A DNA stretch of 64,000 nucleotides. Source: Clostridia bacterium (GTDB lineage Bacteria; Bacillota; Clostridia; Oscillospirales; CAG-272). A model generated the notes under the pieces. The model was not told the DNA's origin. It saw only the letters and a program-made list of their open reading frames with translations, and searched no databases. The stretch spans positions 105,198-169,197 of the forward strand of contig JAFQDK010000042.1 of the NCBI GenBank assembly GCA_017399305.1. Reading direction: 5' to 3'. The translations under genes and the position numbers were made by a program. Numbering within the stretch: position 1 is the first letter of the stretch; each line of letters starts with the position of its first letter. Positions 24,814 through 34,519 of the stretch are shown here, one piece after another.

Positions 24814-26358
24814 TTACTTTGCAAAGTCAACCGTGCGGCTTTCGCGAATGACATGAACTTTAATCTGTCCGGGATAGTCCATTTCACTCTCAATCTTGAC
24901 AGCAATCTCGTGTGCGAGAATAGTCATCTGATCGTCGGTAACCTGTTCGGGCTTGACCATTACGCGGATCTCGCGACCTGCCTGAATAGCAAAAGTCTTT
25001 TCAACACCATGGAAGTCGTTTGCAAGCTCTTCAAGCTTCTGCAGACGTTTGATGTAGTTTTCAAGATCTTCGCGTCTTGCACCGGGGCGTGCGGCAGAGA
25101 TAGCATCGGCTGCCTGCACGATGAATGCAACAAGCGACTCAGCCTCAACATCACCGTGGTGAGCCTCGATGGCGTTGATAACTTCTTTACTTTCCTTATG
25201 TTTCTTTGCCACTTCAACGCCGAGCTGAATGTGAGAGCCCTCAACCTCTTGAGTGAGAGCCTTACCGATATCATGCAACAGACCTGCACGTTTTGCAACG
25301 GTGGAGTCTGCGCCGATTTCGTCGGCGATGATGCCGGACAAAAGCGCAACTTCAATAGAGTGGCGAAGTACATTCTGTCCATAGCTTGTACGGTATTTGA
25401 GTCTGCCGAGGAGTCTGATGACATCGGGGTGCAGACCGTGAACACCTGTTTCGAAAATAGCTTTTTCGCCGGCCTGCTTGATAGTGTTTTCAACTTCGCG
25501 GCGAGCTTTTTCAACCATTTCTTCGATTCTTGCGGGATGGATGCGTCCGTCAGCGATAAGCTTTTCGAGCGCGATGCGTGCAATCTCGCGGCGAACAGAG
25601 TCAAATCCGGAAATGGTGATGACTTCGGGTGTATCGTCGATGATGAGATCAACGCCTGTAAGAGTTTCGATTGCGCGGATGTTACGACCTTCACGGCCGA
25701 TGATTCTACCCTTCATATCCTCGTTGGGGAGCTGAACGGTTGAAATTGTAATTTCGCTGACATGGTCAGCAGCGCAGCGCTGAATAGCAAGGGAAAGGAT
25801 ATTCTTTGCTTTCTCGTCTGCTTCTTCTTTGAATTGTTCATCAAACTGCGCGATTTTAAGCGCTTTTTCGTGTGTTAGTGCCGTTTCTACGCGAGAGAGA
25901 AGTTCGTCCTTTGCCTGCTCCTTTGTAAAGCCTGCGATTCTTTCAAGCATTGCAATGTGTGAGTCAAGCGTTTTCTGAACCTCGTCGCGGAGATCTTCCG
26001 TCTCCTTGATTTTCTGGTCGAGAAGTTCGTTCTTTTTCTCAAGGGCTTCAGTCTTTGAGTCAAGTGATTCTTCTTTTTGCTGAATTCTGCGTTCAAGTCT
26101 GGAAACTTCTTTGCGGCGTTCCTTAAGTTCGTTCTCAGTCTCGGTGCGGTTCTTGAGAATTTCTTCTTTAGCCTCAAGCAAAGCTTCCTTCTTTTTGCTT
26201 TCTGCCGCTTTTATAGCGTCTTCAACAATCTTTGCTGCCTGTTCTTCAGCGCTACCGATTTCCTTTTCCGCAACCTTGCGGCGATAAGTGATACCGATAG
26301 CTGCACCAAGCAACAATCCCACGATCAAGGCAACGGCACCTACTGCAAGATAAATCAT
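24814..26358 (-). CDS. rny: Ribonuclease Y
   Basis: RNase Y is a membrane-bound endonuclease that starts mRNA decay in Firmicutes. The 514-residue protein has an N-terminal membrane helix (about 4-24), a long coiled coil (about 30-195), a KH RNA-binding domain with [15 protein letters not shown] (about 210-275) and an HD catalytic domain with LLHDIGKA (about 330-430). Length is normal. Its promoter is at 26448-26476 and a terminator follows. Confidence 0.97.
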   Translation of the reverse strand: MIYLAVGAVALIVGLLLGAAIGITYRRKVAEKEIGSAEEQAAKIVEDAIKAAESKKKEALLEAKEEILKNRTETENELKERRKEVSRLERRIQQKEESLDSKTEALEKKNELLDQKIKETEDLRDEVQKTLDSHIAMLERIAGFTKEQAKDELLSRVETALTHEKALKIAQFDEQFKEEADEKAKNILSLAIQRCAADHVSEITISTVQLPNEDMKGRIIGREGRNIRAIETLTGVDLIIDDTPEVITISGFDSVRREIARIALEKLIADGRIHPARIEEMVEKARREVENTIKQAGEKAIFETGVHGLHPDVIRLLGRLKYRTSYGQNVLRHSIEVALLSGIIADEIGADSTVAKRAGLLHDIGKALTQEVEGSHIQLGVEVAKKHKESKEVINAIEAHHGDVEAESLVAFIVQAADAISAARPGARREDLENYIKRLQKLEELANDFHGVEKTFAIQAGREIRVMVKPEQVTDDQMTILAHEIAVKIESEMDYPGQIKVHVIRESRTVDFAK

Positions 26359-26447
26359 TGCAGAGTACCTCCTTGTAAAAATTAGTGGTTATGTAATGTC
26401 TGTATGTACTGAGAATACAATACACGCAAGTATATTTACACATGTAC

Positions 26448-26476
26448 ATTATAAACAATAATGCTTGACATGTCAA
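26448..26476 (-). promoter_or_regulatory. Promoter of rny
   Basis: Minus-strand TTGACA (26476-26471) and TATAAT (26453-26448) are 17 bases apart. TTGACA is itself part of the palindrome TTGACATGTCAA. Confidence 0.8.
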
Positions 26477-26576
26477 GTGTCGCGGCGAAAAATTCGCAAG
26501 AAATGAAACTAATACTTGCAAAAAGTAGCAGTAATATAGTATAATAATTTGAAAATACTGAAAGGGAGGGTACACT

Positions 26577-27452
26577 TTGGCACCAAAACCAATAAAGCGC
26601 GTTGCCGCATTGCATGATTTGTCGGCTTTTGGCAGATGTGCGCTTACTGTAGTTATCCCTTCGCTTTCTGCGATGGGTGTGCAGGTTTTGCCTGTTCCTA
26701 CAACGTTACTTTCAACGCATACCGGCGGATTTGAGGGGTATTACTTCCGCGATATGAGCGACTCTATCGAGCCGATAGCGAAGCACTGGGGGGAGCTTGG
26801 GATAGTTCCGGATTCTATATATACCGGCTTTCTTTCCGGTGAGGATCAGTGCGATATAATTGAGCAGTTTATTCTGCGTTTTAAAAATGAAAATACACTT
26901 ACTCTTGTTGACCCTGTGTTCGGGGATGACGGAGTTTTGTATTCGTCTTGCACAAAAGGACTTGTAGAACGTATGCGTCATCTTTGCTCACACGGTGATG
27001 TTATAGTACCTAATCTTACAGAGGCATGCATGCTTTGCGATAAGGAGTATAAGGATACTTCGTCAATGTCGCCTGCTGAGCTGAAAACGTACATATCAGA
27101 TTTGCTTTACAGCCTTGCAGATTTTGGCGCAAAGCGTATTGCGATAACAGGTATTGTTACAGATAAGGAGTCGAATGTCGCGACGGCAGGGCTTGACCTC
27201 AGTGATAAATCGCTTGATCGATCGCCGTTTTATGTCACCTTGCATCGTGAGGGGGGCTCATATCCCGGAACGGGTGATTTGTTTGCAAGTGTGTTACTTG
27301 GCAAGCTGCTCAGCGGAGCAGAATTCACTAAAGCGGTTACTGTTGCAAGCGCATTTGTCCGCGATGTTATTGCAGTTTCAGAAAAGTATGATACTCCGCA
27401 TCGTGATGGCGTCGCACTTGAACCATGTTTGTATAAACTGTCACAGCTGTGA
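26577..27452 (+). CDS. Pyridoxal/pyridoxamine kinase-like ribokinase-family protein
   Basis: The 291-residue product fits the PdxK/PdxY branch of the ribokinase superfamily, which phosphorylates B6 vitamers. It shows VAALHDLSAFGRCALTV at the N-terminus, FDPV-type VDPVFGDDG, VIVPNLTEACMLC, AITGIV and the anion-hole PGTGDLFASVLLG with the catalytic aspartate. The start is TTG with GGGAGGG just upstream. A weak promoter (TTGCAA, TATAAT with a 19-base gap) lies before it. It is divergent from rny and ends at a terminator. Other ribokinase substrates remain possible. Confidence 0.85.
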   Translation: MAPKPIKRVAALHDLSAFGRCALTVVIPSLSAMGVQVLPVPTTLLSTHTGGFEGYYFRDMSDSIEPIAKHWGELGIVPDSIYTGFLSGEDQCDIIEQFILRFKNENTLTLVDPVFGDDGVLYSSCTKGLVERMRHLCSHGDVIVPNLTEACMLCDKEYKDTSSMSPAELKTYISDLLYSLADFGAKRIAITGIVTDKESNVATAGLDLSDKSLDRSPFYVTLHREGGSYPGTGDLFASVLLGKLLSGAEFTKAVTVASAFVRDVIAVSEKYDTPHRDGVALEPCLYKLSQL

Positions 27453-27460
27453 TACGAAGA

Positions 27461-27486
27461 AAAGCACCCACAAGGGTGCTTTTTTG
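27461..27486 (+). terminator. Terminator after the kinase gene
   Basis: AAAGCACCC-acaa-GGGTGCTTTTTT lies directly after the stop codon. Confidence 0.88.
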
Positions 27487-27494
27487 ATTTAACG

Positions 27495-27546
27495 TTGACA
27501 CTGTTTTGATTCTGTGATAAAATTTTAATTAAGTAATCTACTTAAT
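27495..27546 (+). promoter_or_regulatory. Promoter with palindrome at the start site of the Cys-repeat SLH gene
   Basis: TTGACA (27495-27500) and TAAAAT (27518-27523) have a 17-base spacer. The palindrome ATTAAGTA-atc-TACTTAAT (27528-27546) covers the predicted transcription start, a typical site for repressor binding. The AAGGAG Shine-Dalgarno follows. Confidence 0.6.
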
Positions 27547-27562
27547 ATAAGGAGAATAACTT

Positions 27563-29734
27563 ATGAAAAAGAAAGTGCTGTTTTTATTAATCACTGTCAT
27601 TGCAGCATGTATATTTTGTTTTTCAATAGCCGGTGCTAACACCGTGGCTTTTACTTTTTCCGGTGGCGGAACCGGTGTTGGTGAGTTTACGCTTGATTAT
27701 GCCGCAGAAGTGCGGTTTTATTTTAATGCTCAAGGTGGAACAGTTAGTGGCTCAGCTTTGAGATATATTATGCTTATACAAAATAGTGCAGGACAGAAAG
27801 TTTATAGCCAATATATTAGTTTTCCCAATTCAACTACAACTACATGGGCAAATGAAACAGTAAGAATTAATCTTTCTGCAGGAAAGTATGTTGTACGCGT
27901 TGGCAGTTGGGAAATTGGTTTTGGTTCGAACCCTGGGCATAATTGGAGCGTAAGTGTATCGTCGGAAGTTCGTTGTGAACACCGTTCAACCAAAACTACC
28001 AGTGATGCAACATGTACAAAGGGCGGAATAGCGGTAGTGGTCTGCAATAACTGCCGCACTACTTTATCAAGAAGAGAAGTTAAAGCTTTGGGACATTCTT
28101 ATGGTACATGGAGAGTCACCAAAGCCGCGACCTGTACTGCTTTGGGCGAAAAAGTAGGCGTATGCGAAAGATGCAGTTACAATGTAACACAAAAAATAGA
28201 TATGTTGCCTCATACCAAGGGTGAAAGTGTAGTGAAAAAAGAACCTACATGCACTGACGAGGGCATAGAAGCTGTTTGTTGCAGTGTATGTCAAAATGAA
28301 TATCAAACCAATTACATTGATAAGCTTGAGCACAACTATGGCGAATGGGTTATAAATAAACTGTCAACTTGTACAGAAAATGGAGAAAAGTCTCGTACTT
28401 GCGTTGATTGTCAAAATGTTGATAGTGCTGTTGTCGATATGCTTGAACACAATTACGGGGATTGGAAAATAACAAAAGAACCTACGTGTATTGCTACGGG
28501 AGAAGAAACTATTTCTTGCCTGGATTGCGGTTGTGTTTCTGACACTAGAACTGTTGATGTTATAGAACATTCGTATGGTGAATGGGTGATAGAAAAAGAA
28601 GCTTCTTGTGCAGAGGAAGGTTTGCTTATCCGTGTTTGTGCTGTGTGTTCAAACAGTGAGTCCGAGAACATTGAAAAGGAAGAACATGATTTAGAAAAAT
28701 GGACGGTTGTTGAGGAAGCGACATGTACTAAAGTCGGAGAGCGTTCTCGTACTTGCGAGAATTGTGAATATTCGGAGAAAGAAAGCATAGATAAAAAAGA
28801 CCATGCGTTTGGTAAGTGGGTAGTGGCAAAAAATGCTACAGAAAGTAGCAAAGGCGAAAAAAGGCGCGAATGCCGCGATTGCGGATATGAAGAAAGTGAA
28901 ACTATTCCCAAACTTATTTGCGGCGATGAAACCTCATGGGAGATTACTAAAGAATCAACGTGTACCTCCGAGGGGATGATGACAGAGACCTGCGACTATT
29001 GCGGTAAAATAGTTTCTCAAAAAACTATGGGCACGGACGACCATGAGGTAAAGGAATGGACAGTAACAAAAAAGGCTAAACCAAACTCAAAGGGAACACG
29101 TCAGGGAAGATGTGTCAACTGTCACAACATTGTTACAGAAAGTTTTAAGCATGAGGTTCCCGGACGCGACGGATTTAAAAAAGGCCGTAACTATGGCAAG
29201 GGATTTGCAGATGTACACAATGGCCAGTGGTTCTATGATTATGTAAAGACCTCATACGAATACACCTTGGCAAACGGAATGGGAGACAATCTGTTTGCCC
29301 CCGACAACAAATTTACCGTTGCACAGGCGCTTGCTGCGGCGGCTAATATTCACTCTGCCTATTATGCATACGAAATTGATACATCGGGCAGTTATCAAAA
29401 GTGGTACACCCCTTATATCGACTACTGCATAGAAAATGATATAATCACAAAGAATCAGTTTAGCGATTATGAAAAGAACATCACTCGCGGTGAAATGGCG
29501 ATGGTGTTTGCAAATATTCTTCCAACTGAGGAGTATAAGAGTGTACGCACAGGCGCACCCACCGATATGGAAAGTGCAATGCCATCATATAATGCGGTAC
29601 GCAAACTTTACCGCGCGGGTATTGTCAGCGGTGATGCCGAGACGGGAACATATCGCCCCGATGATGAAATAGTTCGCAGCGAGGCTTGCGTAATATTTAC
29701 AAGAATCGCGGTTGATTCATACAGAGCAAAGTAA
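27563..29734 (+). CDS. Secreted Cys-rich repeat protein with C-terminal SLH domains
   Basis: The 723-residue protein has a signal peptide (about 1-26), an N-terminal beta-rich domain (about 27-135), and about ten repeats of roughly 40 residues between 137 and 530. A repeat unit reads approximately H-x-YG-x-W-x(3)-K-x(2)-TC-x(3)-G-x(3)-R-x-C-x(2)-C; the CxxC pair, a third Cys and a His recur, so each could hold a metal or form disulfides. Three SLH domains follow (about 545-720; FTVAQALAAAANI, ITRGEMAMVFANI, IVRSEACVIFTRI). SLH domains anchor it to the wall. The repeat's function is unknown. Confidence 0.85.
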   Translation: MKKKVLFLLITVIAACIFCFSIAGANTVAFTFSGGGTGVGEFTLDYAAEVRFYFNAQGGTVSGSALRYIMLIQNSAGQKVYSQYISFPNSTTTTWANETVRINLSAGKYVVRVGSWEIGFGSNPGHNWSVSVSSEVRCEHRSTKTTSDATCTKGGIAVVVCNNCRTTLSRREVKALGHSYGTWRVTKAATCTALGEKVGVCERCSYNVTQKIDMLPHTKGESVVKKEPTCTDEGIEAVCCSVCQNEYQTNYIDKLEHNYGEWVINKLSTCTENGEKSRTCVDCQNVDSAVVDMLEHNYGDWKITKEPTCIATGEETISCLDCGCVSDTRTVDVIEHSYGEWVIEKEASCAEEGLLIRVCAVCSNSESENIEKEEHDLEKWTVVEEATCTKVGERSRTCENCEYSEKESIDKKDHAFGKWVVAKNATESSKGEKRRECRDCGYEESETIPKLICGDETSWEITKESTCTSEGMMTETCDYCGKIVSQKTMGTDDHEVKEWTVTKKAKPNSKGTRQGRCVNCHNIVTESFKHEVPGRDGFKKGRNYGKGFADVHNGQWFYDYVKTSYEYTLANGMGDNLFAPDNKFTVAQALAAAANIHSAYYAYEIDTSGSYQKWYTPYIDYCIENDIITKNQFSDYEKNITRGEMAMVFANILPTEEYKSVRTGAPTDMESAMPSYNAVRKLYRAGIVSGDAETGTYRPDDEIVRSEACVIFTRIAVDSYRAK

Positions 29735-29741
29735 CAAAAAT

Positions 29742-29763
29742 GCACCCGTTTGGGTGCTTTTTT
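29742..29763 (+). terminator. Terminator after the Cys-repeat SLH gene
   Basis: GCACCC-gttt-GGGTGC is followed by TTTTTT. The remaining gap to 29914 holds a TATAAT-like box (29822-29827) and no gene. Confidence 0.85.
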
Positions 29764-29914
29764 GTTGAATGTGTGAAACTTATTTGTTTTGCCTTGCGAA
29801 AAATGTTTTGTTAGTGTATTATATAATGTAAAAGAAATAATATAAAGTAATGTGGCATTCTTTCTTAAAAAAAGAACCACAGAAAAACTTATAAACTATT
29901 TACAGGAGGAAGCC

Positions 29915-30763
29915 ATGTTCGGATATGTAAAGGCAAAGCGCGAAGAACTGACGGTGCGGCATGATGCGCTTTACCGTGCGGCATACTGCGGCCTTTGCAA
30001 AGAGATGGGACGTTGCACGGGGCAGTGCTCGCGCCTTTCGCTATCGTATGACATGGTGTTTCTTTACTTTGTCCGCGCAGCTTTGCTTGGCATCACGCCA
30101 GAGGCTAAAAAGGGTAGATGTTTGCTTCATCCTTTCCGCTCACGCTTGATAGTGCAGAGCGACGAAGAGCTTCGATATGCGGCAAAAGTTTCGGCACTGC
30201 TCACCTATGGCAAGGTTTGTGACGACCTTGCTGATGAGCGTGGATTCAAACGATTTCTAAAAAAGCTTATACGGCCTTTTGCCAAGCACGCAAAGCGTCG
30301 CGCCGGGCTTGATGAACTTTATTCGTTTATAGAATCCAAGCTGGCTGAACTTTCAGCACTTGAGGCTGAAAGGTTAGCAAGTGTTGACGCCCCTGCCGAT
30401 ATTTTTGGCAAATTGCTTGCTGAGGTATTTGCTTTCGGGCTTGACGGCGGCAATGAAAAGATTGCGCGCGAAATCGGTTTTCGCACAGGACGGTGGATAT
30501 ACGCTGTTGATGCGGCAGACGACATTGACGAAGATCGCAAAAAAGGTTCTTACAATCCGTTTTTGCTGCTTTATGACGGTGATATTGATGAAAGCCAGCG
30601 AAATATAATAGAAATGGCAATGAAATATGACCTCACAGCGCTTGCCGCTGCGGTCGATCTTATAGACGAGTGCGACACACTTCGCATTGTGAAAAATATT
30701 ATCTATCTCGGAATGCCGTGTGCAATCCGCAAAGGAGAACATAGTGAACAAGAATCCATATGA
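29915..30763 (+). CDS. DUF5685 family protein
   Basis: The 282-residue protein matches the DUF5685 type, beginning MFGYVKAKREELTVR after an AGGAGG Shine-Dalgarno; a longer reading from 29852 lacks one. Cysteines cluster at 25, 28, 34 and 38 (YCGLC, GRCTGQC), with C69 and H72 nearby, suggesting a metal site. Two aspartate-rich stretches, DDLADE (103-108) and DAADDIDED (199-207) followed by RKKGSYNPF, resemble the paired Asp motifs of squalene/phytoene synthases. That similarity is my inference, not an established annotation. The gene overlaps the J-protein gene by 20 bases, so the two are translationally linked. Confidence 0.8.
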   Translation: MFGYVKAKREELTVRHDALYRAAYCGLCKEMGRCTGQCSRLSLSYDMVFLYFVRAALLGITPEAKKGRCLLHPFRSRLIVQSDEELRYAAKVSALLTYGKVCDDLADERGFKRFLKKLIRPFAKHAKRRAGLDELYSFIESKLAELSALEAERLASVDAPADIFGKLLAEVFAFGLDGGNEKIAREIGFRTGRWIYAVDAADDIDEDRKKGSYNPFLLLYDGDIDESQRNIIEMAMKYDLTALAAAVDLIDECDTLRIVKNIIYLGMPCAIRKGEHSEQESI

Positions 30764-31364
30764 AGTATTAGGTGTCAGCGAAAGCGCCACCGATGATGAA
30801 ATAAAAGAAGCATATCATGCGCTTGCCAGAAAGTATCACCCCGACAAGTATATTGATGAGGGGCTGAAAGAAATGGCAAATGAAAAGATGCAGCAAATCA
30901 ACGAAGCGTATGACATGATAAAGGATATCCGTGCCGGGAAGCGCTCGGGATACAGTGGCTCATCTTCTGGATATAGCGGTTCGTCAGGTTATAGTGCAAC
31001 GGGCTTTGCTCATATACGTGAGCTTATAAACATGGGGCAGTATTCAGCGGCAGAAAGTGCACTGAACAATGTTCCTGCAGATAAGCGTAATGCCGAATGG
31101 TATTATCTTCGCGGCCAGGTATTGCTTCATCGTGGCTGGTATCATGATGCAACCAAGTGCTTTGACATGGCATGCCGAATGGATCCGTACAATCAGGAGT
31201 ATCGCAATGCGCGACTTCAGATGGAGAGAATGTCACAGGCATATACCGTGCAGGGTGACCGTATGTGCGGCACAAACATGACTGCTTGTGACTGCTGTTG
31301 CGATCTTATTTGCCTTGATTCTTGCTGTGAATGTTGCGGCGGCGACCTGATATCTTGCTGTTAA
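30744..31364 (+). CDS. J-domain protein with Cys-rich tail
   Basis: The 206-residue protein starts at GTG 30744 after AAAGGAG and carries an N-terminal J domain (about 3-65) with the essential HPD triplet in KYHPDKY, so it should stimulate an Hsp70 ATPase. A Ser/Gly/Tyr linker follows (about 70-95), then a TPR-like region (about 97-165; AESALNNVPADKRNAEWYYL), and a tail in the last 35 residues with 12 cysteines, including CCC and three CC pairs. It lacks the classical DnaJ zinc-finger domain. It overlaps DUF5685 upstream and precedes a membrane protein by four bases. The Cys tail could bind metal or act as a membrane- or redox-linked element. Confidence 0.88.
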   Translation: MNKNPYEVLGVSESATDDEIKEAYHALARKYHPDKYIDEGLKEMANEKMQQINEAYDMIKDIRAGKRSGYSGSSSGYSGSSGYSATGFAHIRELINMGQYSAAESALNNVPADKRNAEWYYLRGQVLLHRGWYHDATKCFDMACRMDPYNQEYRNARLQMERMSQAYTVQGDRMCGTNMTACDCCCDLICLDSCCECCGGDLISCC

Positions 31365-31368
31365 TGCC

Positions 31369-31875
31369 ATGAAAAATACGAAGAAACTGACCTTTTCGGC
31401 GGTGCTTTCCGCATTAGCTGTCGCGATAATGTATATCGGCGCAATGCTTGAAATACTCGACCTCTCTACTGCTGCATTCGCGTCTATTTGTGTGATGATA
31501 ATTCTCTCAGAACTCGGCATGAAATATGCATTTTTGTCATACGCCTGTGTAAGTGTGCTGTCATTTTTGCTGTTGCCCACGAAATACGCCGCAATAATGT
31601 TTGCTGGATTTCTTGGATTTTATCCAATGGCAAAATCTTTTTTAGAGCAAAAACTTCGCGGGGTGCTATGCCTTTTGCTGAAGATAGTGTTGCTTAATGT
31701 TTGCACTTTTGCAATGCTGTTGCTTGTACGATATGTCATGACAGAGGCGCTGTGGTTTGAGATACTCACACTGGTAGTTGCAAATATAACATTCGTTATA
31801 TATGATTTTGCGCTCTCGCATCTTCTCCGCGCATACGTATTCGTATGGCGAAAGAAACTGAAAATTAAGTTTTAA
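31369..31875 (+). CDS. Small polytopic membrane protein
   Basis: This 168-residue protein has about five hydrophobic helices and basic ends, with an N-terminal KNTKKLTFSAVLSALAVAIM stretch like that of ECF-type S components. No substrate-specific motif is evident. It starts four bases after the J-protein stop and shares a terminator with the convergent ftsH. I would describe it as a transporter-like membrane protein of the DUF5685-J-protein operon. Confidence 0.75.
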   Translation: MKNTKKLTFSAVLSALAVAIMYIGAMLEILDLSTAAFASICVMIILSELGMKYAFLSYACVSVLSFLLLPTKYAAIMFAGFLGFYPMAKSFLEQKLRGVLCLLLKIVLLNVCTFAMLLLVRYVMTEALWFEILTLVVANITFVIYDFALSHLLRAYVFVWRKKLKIKF

Positions 31876-31878
31876 AAC

Positions 31879-31906
31879 AAAACCGCTCCCATATGGGAGC
31901 GGTTTT
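31879..31906. terminator. Bidirectional terminator
   Basis: AAAACCGCTCCC-atat-GGGAGCGGTTTT separates the convergent membrane-protein gene and ftsH and has runs of A and T on each side. Confidence 0.9.
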
Positions 31907-31908
31907 TA

Positions 31909-33912
31909 TTAGTCTTTAGGCTTTATAAAGTCATCGTTGCTAAGTTCTTCTATTTTTCGTGCGGCTTCTTCTTCCGCTTTCTTTCTGCGCTCAGCTTCTT
32001 CGGCATCGCGGCGCTTTTTAGCTTCTGCATTTTCAAGCTCAGAACGCTTTGCACGCTCGCTTCTGAGGGCTTCTATTTCCTCCATATCAGGATTCTCAGC
32101 CGCCATTGCAGCCTCGAACTGGTCTTCTTCCATAACTTCGTTCTTGAAAAGGAATTCCGCTATGAAGTGAAGCTTGCTCATATTTGCGTTGAGTATTTCT
32201 TCTACCTTCTGATATGCACCCTTTACGATGCGCTGAATCTCTTCATCAATGTCATAAGCGGTCTTATCCGAATAGCTCTGAGAAGAAGAGAAATCTCTAC
32301 CGAGGAACACACTCTGCTGATCATTGCCGTAAACGATAGGTCCAAGCTTATCGCTCATACCGTAGCGTGTAACCATGTCGCGTGCAAGTGCGGTTGCACG
32401 TTCGATATCGTTTGATGCTCCTGTTGAAACATCACCCATGATAAGCGCTTCGGCACAGCGACCGCCAAGCAACATAATAATACGGGATTCCATCTCGTTT
32501 TTAGTGAGGTGGCTGAAGTCTTCTTTGGGGAGCGTAACGGTAACGCCGGCTGCATGACCTGCGGGAATAATGGAGATCTGATGAACACTTTCATTGGGGC
32601 AAACAAGCTTGGATGCGATTGCGTGTCCTGCTTCGTGATAAGCTGTGATCTTCTTATCCTTATCGGTGATACGCTTGGAGCGCTTCTGGGGACCCATGAT
32701 AATTTTCATCATTGCATCCTCGATATCATTCATACCGATAAGAGTCTTTTTGCGACGTGCCGCAAGAAGCGCTGCTTCGTTCAAGAGGTTTGCAAGATCT
32801 GCGCCTGTAAATCCAACAGTGCTCTTTGCAATTGTTGCAAAGTTTACTTCGCTTTCAAAAGGTTTGTTTCTCGCGTGGACATGGAGAATTGCTTCTCTGC
32901 CGCGGAGGTCGGGATAGTTTACTGTTATCTGTCTGTCAAAACGACCGGGACGGAGAAGCGCAGGGTCGAGAATGTCAGCACGGTTTGTTGCCGCGATAAC
33001 AATGATGCCTGTGCCGTTTCCGAAACCGTCCATTTCAACAAGCAACTGGTTAAGTGTTTGCTCGCGCTCATCGTGACCGCCGCCAAGACCGGTGCCACGC
33101 TGTCTGCCTACAGCGTCAATCTCGTCGATGAATACGATGGACGCAGGATGGCGGCGAGCTGTTTCAAACAGGTCGCGCACACGTGATGCGCCGACACCGA
33201 CATACATCTCTACAAAGTCAGAGCCTGAGATTGAATAGAAAGGAACGTTTGCTTCACCTGCAACAGCTTTTGCAAGCAGAGTTTTACCCGTACCTGGAGG
33301 GCCCATGAGAAGTACACCGTGCGGTATTTTAGCGCCGAGTTTCTCAAATTCTTTGGGATTCTTGAGGAACTCTACTATTTCTTCAAGTTCTTCTTTTTCT
33401 TCGTCTGCACCGGCAACATCGGCGAAAGTTACGCGGTTTTTCTCGTCAGAGCCAAGTTTTACTCTCGCTCTGCCAAAACTGCTCATTCTGCCGCCCTGCC
33501 CGCTCATCTGACGGCTCATGTATATCCAGAAGAATATCGTGATTGCCATCATGATGATGAATGGGAGAAATTCTACATACCATGGTGTCGGTTCCGGTGC
33601 ATCAAAATCATGTATAAGATCATCGGTGAGATACGGTTTGACCTCTTCCATGAAATATCCCGGATCGCGCAAACGGTCAGTTATGGTCTTGTTTTTGTCA
33701 GTGCCGGGAACTTTTTCTTTGAGTTCGATGATGATCTCGTTTGTTGCTGTGATTCTGAAGTTGTCTACTTTGCCGTCTTCAAACAGGTCAACGATCTCAC
33801 TGTATTTGAGATCTTCGCCATTGTTGCCGAGGTCAAGCAGATTTGATCCGATGAAAAGGATCACGACGATAACTAGAATATATCCGATTATCACCTTAAA
33901 GTTTTTGTTCAT
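31909..33912 (-). CDS. ftsH: ATP-dependent zinc metalloprotease FtsH
   Basis: FtsH is a membrane AAA+ protease that degrades misassembled membrane proteins and some regulators. The 667-residue protein has membrane helices at about 7-27 and 112-132 around an extracytoplasmic domain, Walker [14 protein letters not shown], Walker [10 protein letters not shown], the arginine-finger region [11 protein letters not shown], and the zinc motif HEAGH in the protease domain. The C-terminal 60 residues are charged and helical. It is the last gene of the gdpP-rplI-dnaB-tilS-hpt-ftsH series, and the tilS-hpt-ftsH order is classical in Firmicutes. Confidence 0.98.
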   Translation of the reverse strand: MNKNFKVIIGYILVIVVILFIGSNLLDLGNNGEDLKYSEIVDLFEDGKVDNFRITATNEIIIELKEKVPGTDKNKTITDRLRDPGYFMEEVKPYLTDDLIHDFDAPEPTPWYVEFLPFIIMMAITIFFWIYMSRQMSGQGGRMSSFGRARVKLGSDEKNRVTFADVAGADEEKEELEEIVEFLKNPKEFEKLGAKIPHGVLLMGPPGTGKTLLAKAVAGEANVPFYSISGSDFVEMYVGVGASRVRDLFETARRHPASIVFIDEIDAVGRQRGTGLGGGHDEREQTLNQLLVEMDGFGNGTGIIVIAATNRADILDPALLRPGRFDRQITVNYPDLRGREAILHVHARNKPFESEVNFATIAKSTVGFTGADLANLLNEAALLAARRKKTLIGMNDIEDAMMKIIMGPQKRSKRITDKDKKITAYHEAGHAIASKLVCPNESVHQISIIPAGHAAGVTVTLPKEDFSHLTKNEMESRIIMLLGGRCAEALIMGDVSTGASNDIERATALARDMVTRYGMSDKLGPIVYGNDQQSVFLGRDFSSSQSYSDKTAYDIDEEIQRIVKGAYQKVEEILNANMSKLHFIAEFLFKNEVMEEDQFEAAMAAENPDMEEIEALRSERAKRSELENAEAKKRRDAEEAERRKKAEEEAARKIEELSNDDFIKPKD

Positions 33913-33970
33913 GAAGTACCAAGCCTTTCCGCACGGAAATGTATAGTGCTGAGATTAGTATTAACTGAAA

Positions 33971-34519
33971 TTAGTTGGAGTAAACTTCGGGTTTAAGAAC
34001 GCCGACATATGGCAAAGCGCGGTAACGCTCATCATAGTCAAGTCCGAATCCGACGACAAATTCATCGGGTACTTCCATGCCGCAGTAATCGGGGACAAAT
34101 TCCACCTCGCGGCGAGAGGGTTTGTCAAGAAGTGTGCATGTGCGGACACTCTTTGCGCCTTTCTGCTTAAGATACTGGCAGAGATATGAAAGGGTGCGAC
34201 CGCTGTCGATAATATCCTCGACAACGATGATGTCACATTCCTCAATGTGTTCGCGCTGCCAATCAAGAATAATCTTTACAGAGCCGCTTGTTTTTGTGCC
34301 GCTGCCGTATGAAGAAACCTTCATAACTTCAATTTCGGGGTTGGACTTGATTTTCTTCATAAGCTCGGAAAGAAAAGGGATAGAACCCTTGAGTATGCCG
34401 AGCAGTACAAGTCTGCCATTGTTTCCCGCGTAGTCACGGTCGATTTCTGCAGCTATTCTTGTGGTAGCTTCTTCGATTTCTTTTTCGGTTACAAGAATTT
34501 TCAAAATGCCGTTGTTCAT
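33971..34519 (-). CDS. hpt: Hypoxanthine phosphoribosyltransferase
   Basis: This 182-residue purine-salvage enzyme converts hypoxanthine (and often guanine) with PRPP to IMP or GMP. The PRPP loop reads VVEDIIDSGRTLSYL, and the N-terminal LLGILKGSIPFLSEL segment and the C-terminal DYDERYRALPYVGVL are typical. Its first codons overlap the tilS stop by four bases. In Bacillus the TilS-HprT pair can also activate ftsH, consistent with the gene order here. Confidence 0.96.
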   Translation of the reverse strand: MNNGILKILVTEKEIEEATTRIAAEIDRDYAGNNGRLVLLGILKGSIPFLSELMKKIKSNPEIEVMKVSSYGSGTKTSGSVKIILDWQREHIEECDIIVVEDIIDSGRTLSYLCQYLKQKGAKSVRTCTLLDKPSRREVEFVPDYCGMEVPDEFVVGFGLDYDERYRALPYVGVLKPEVYSN

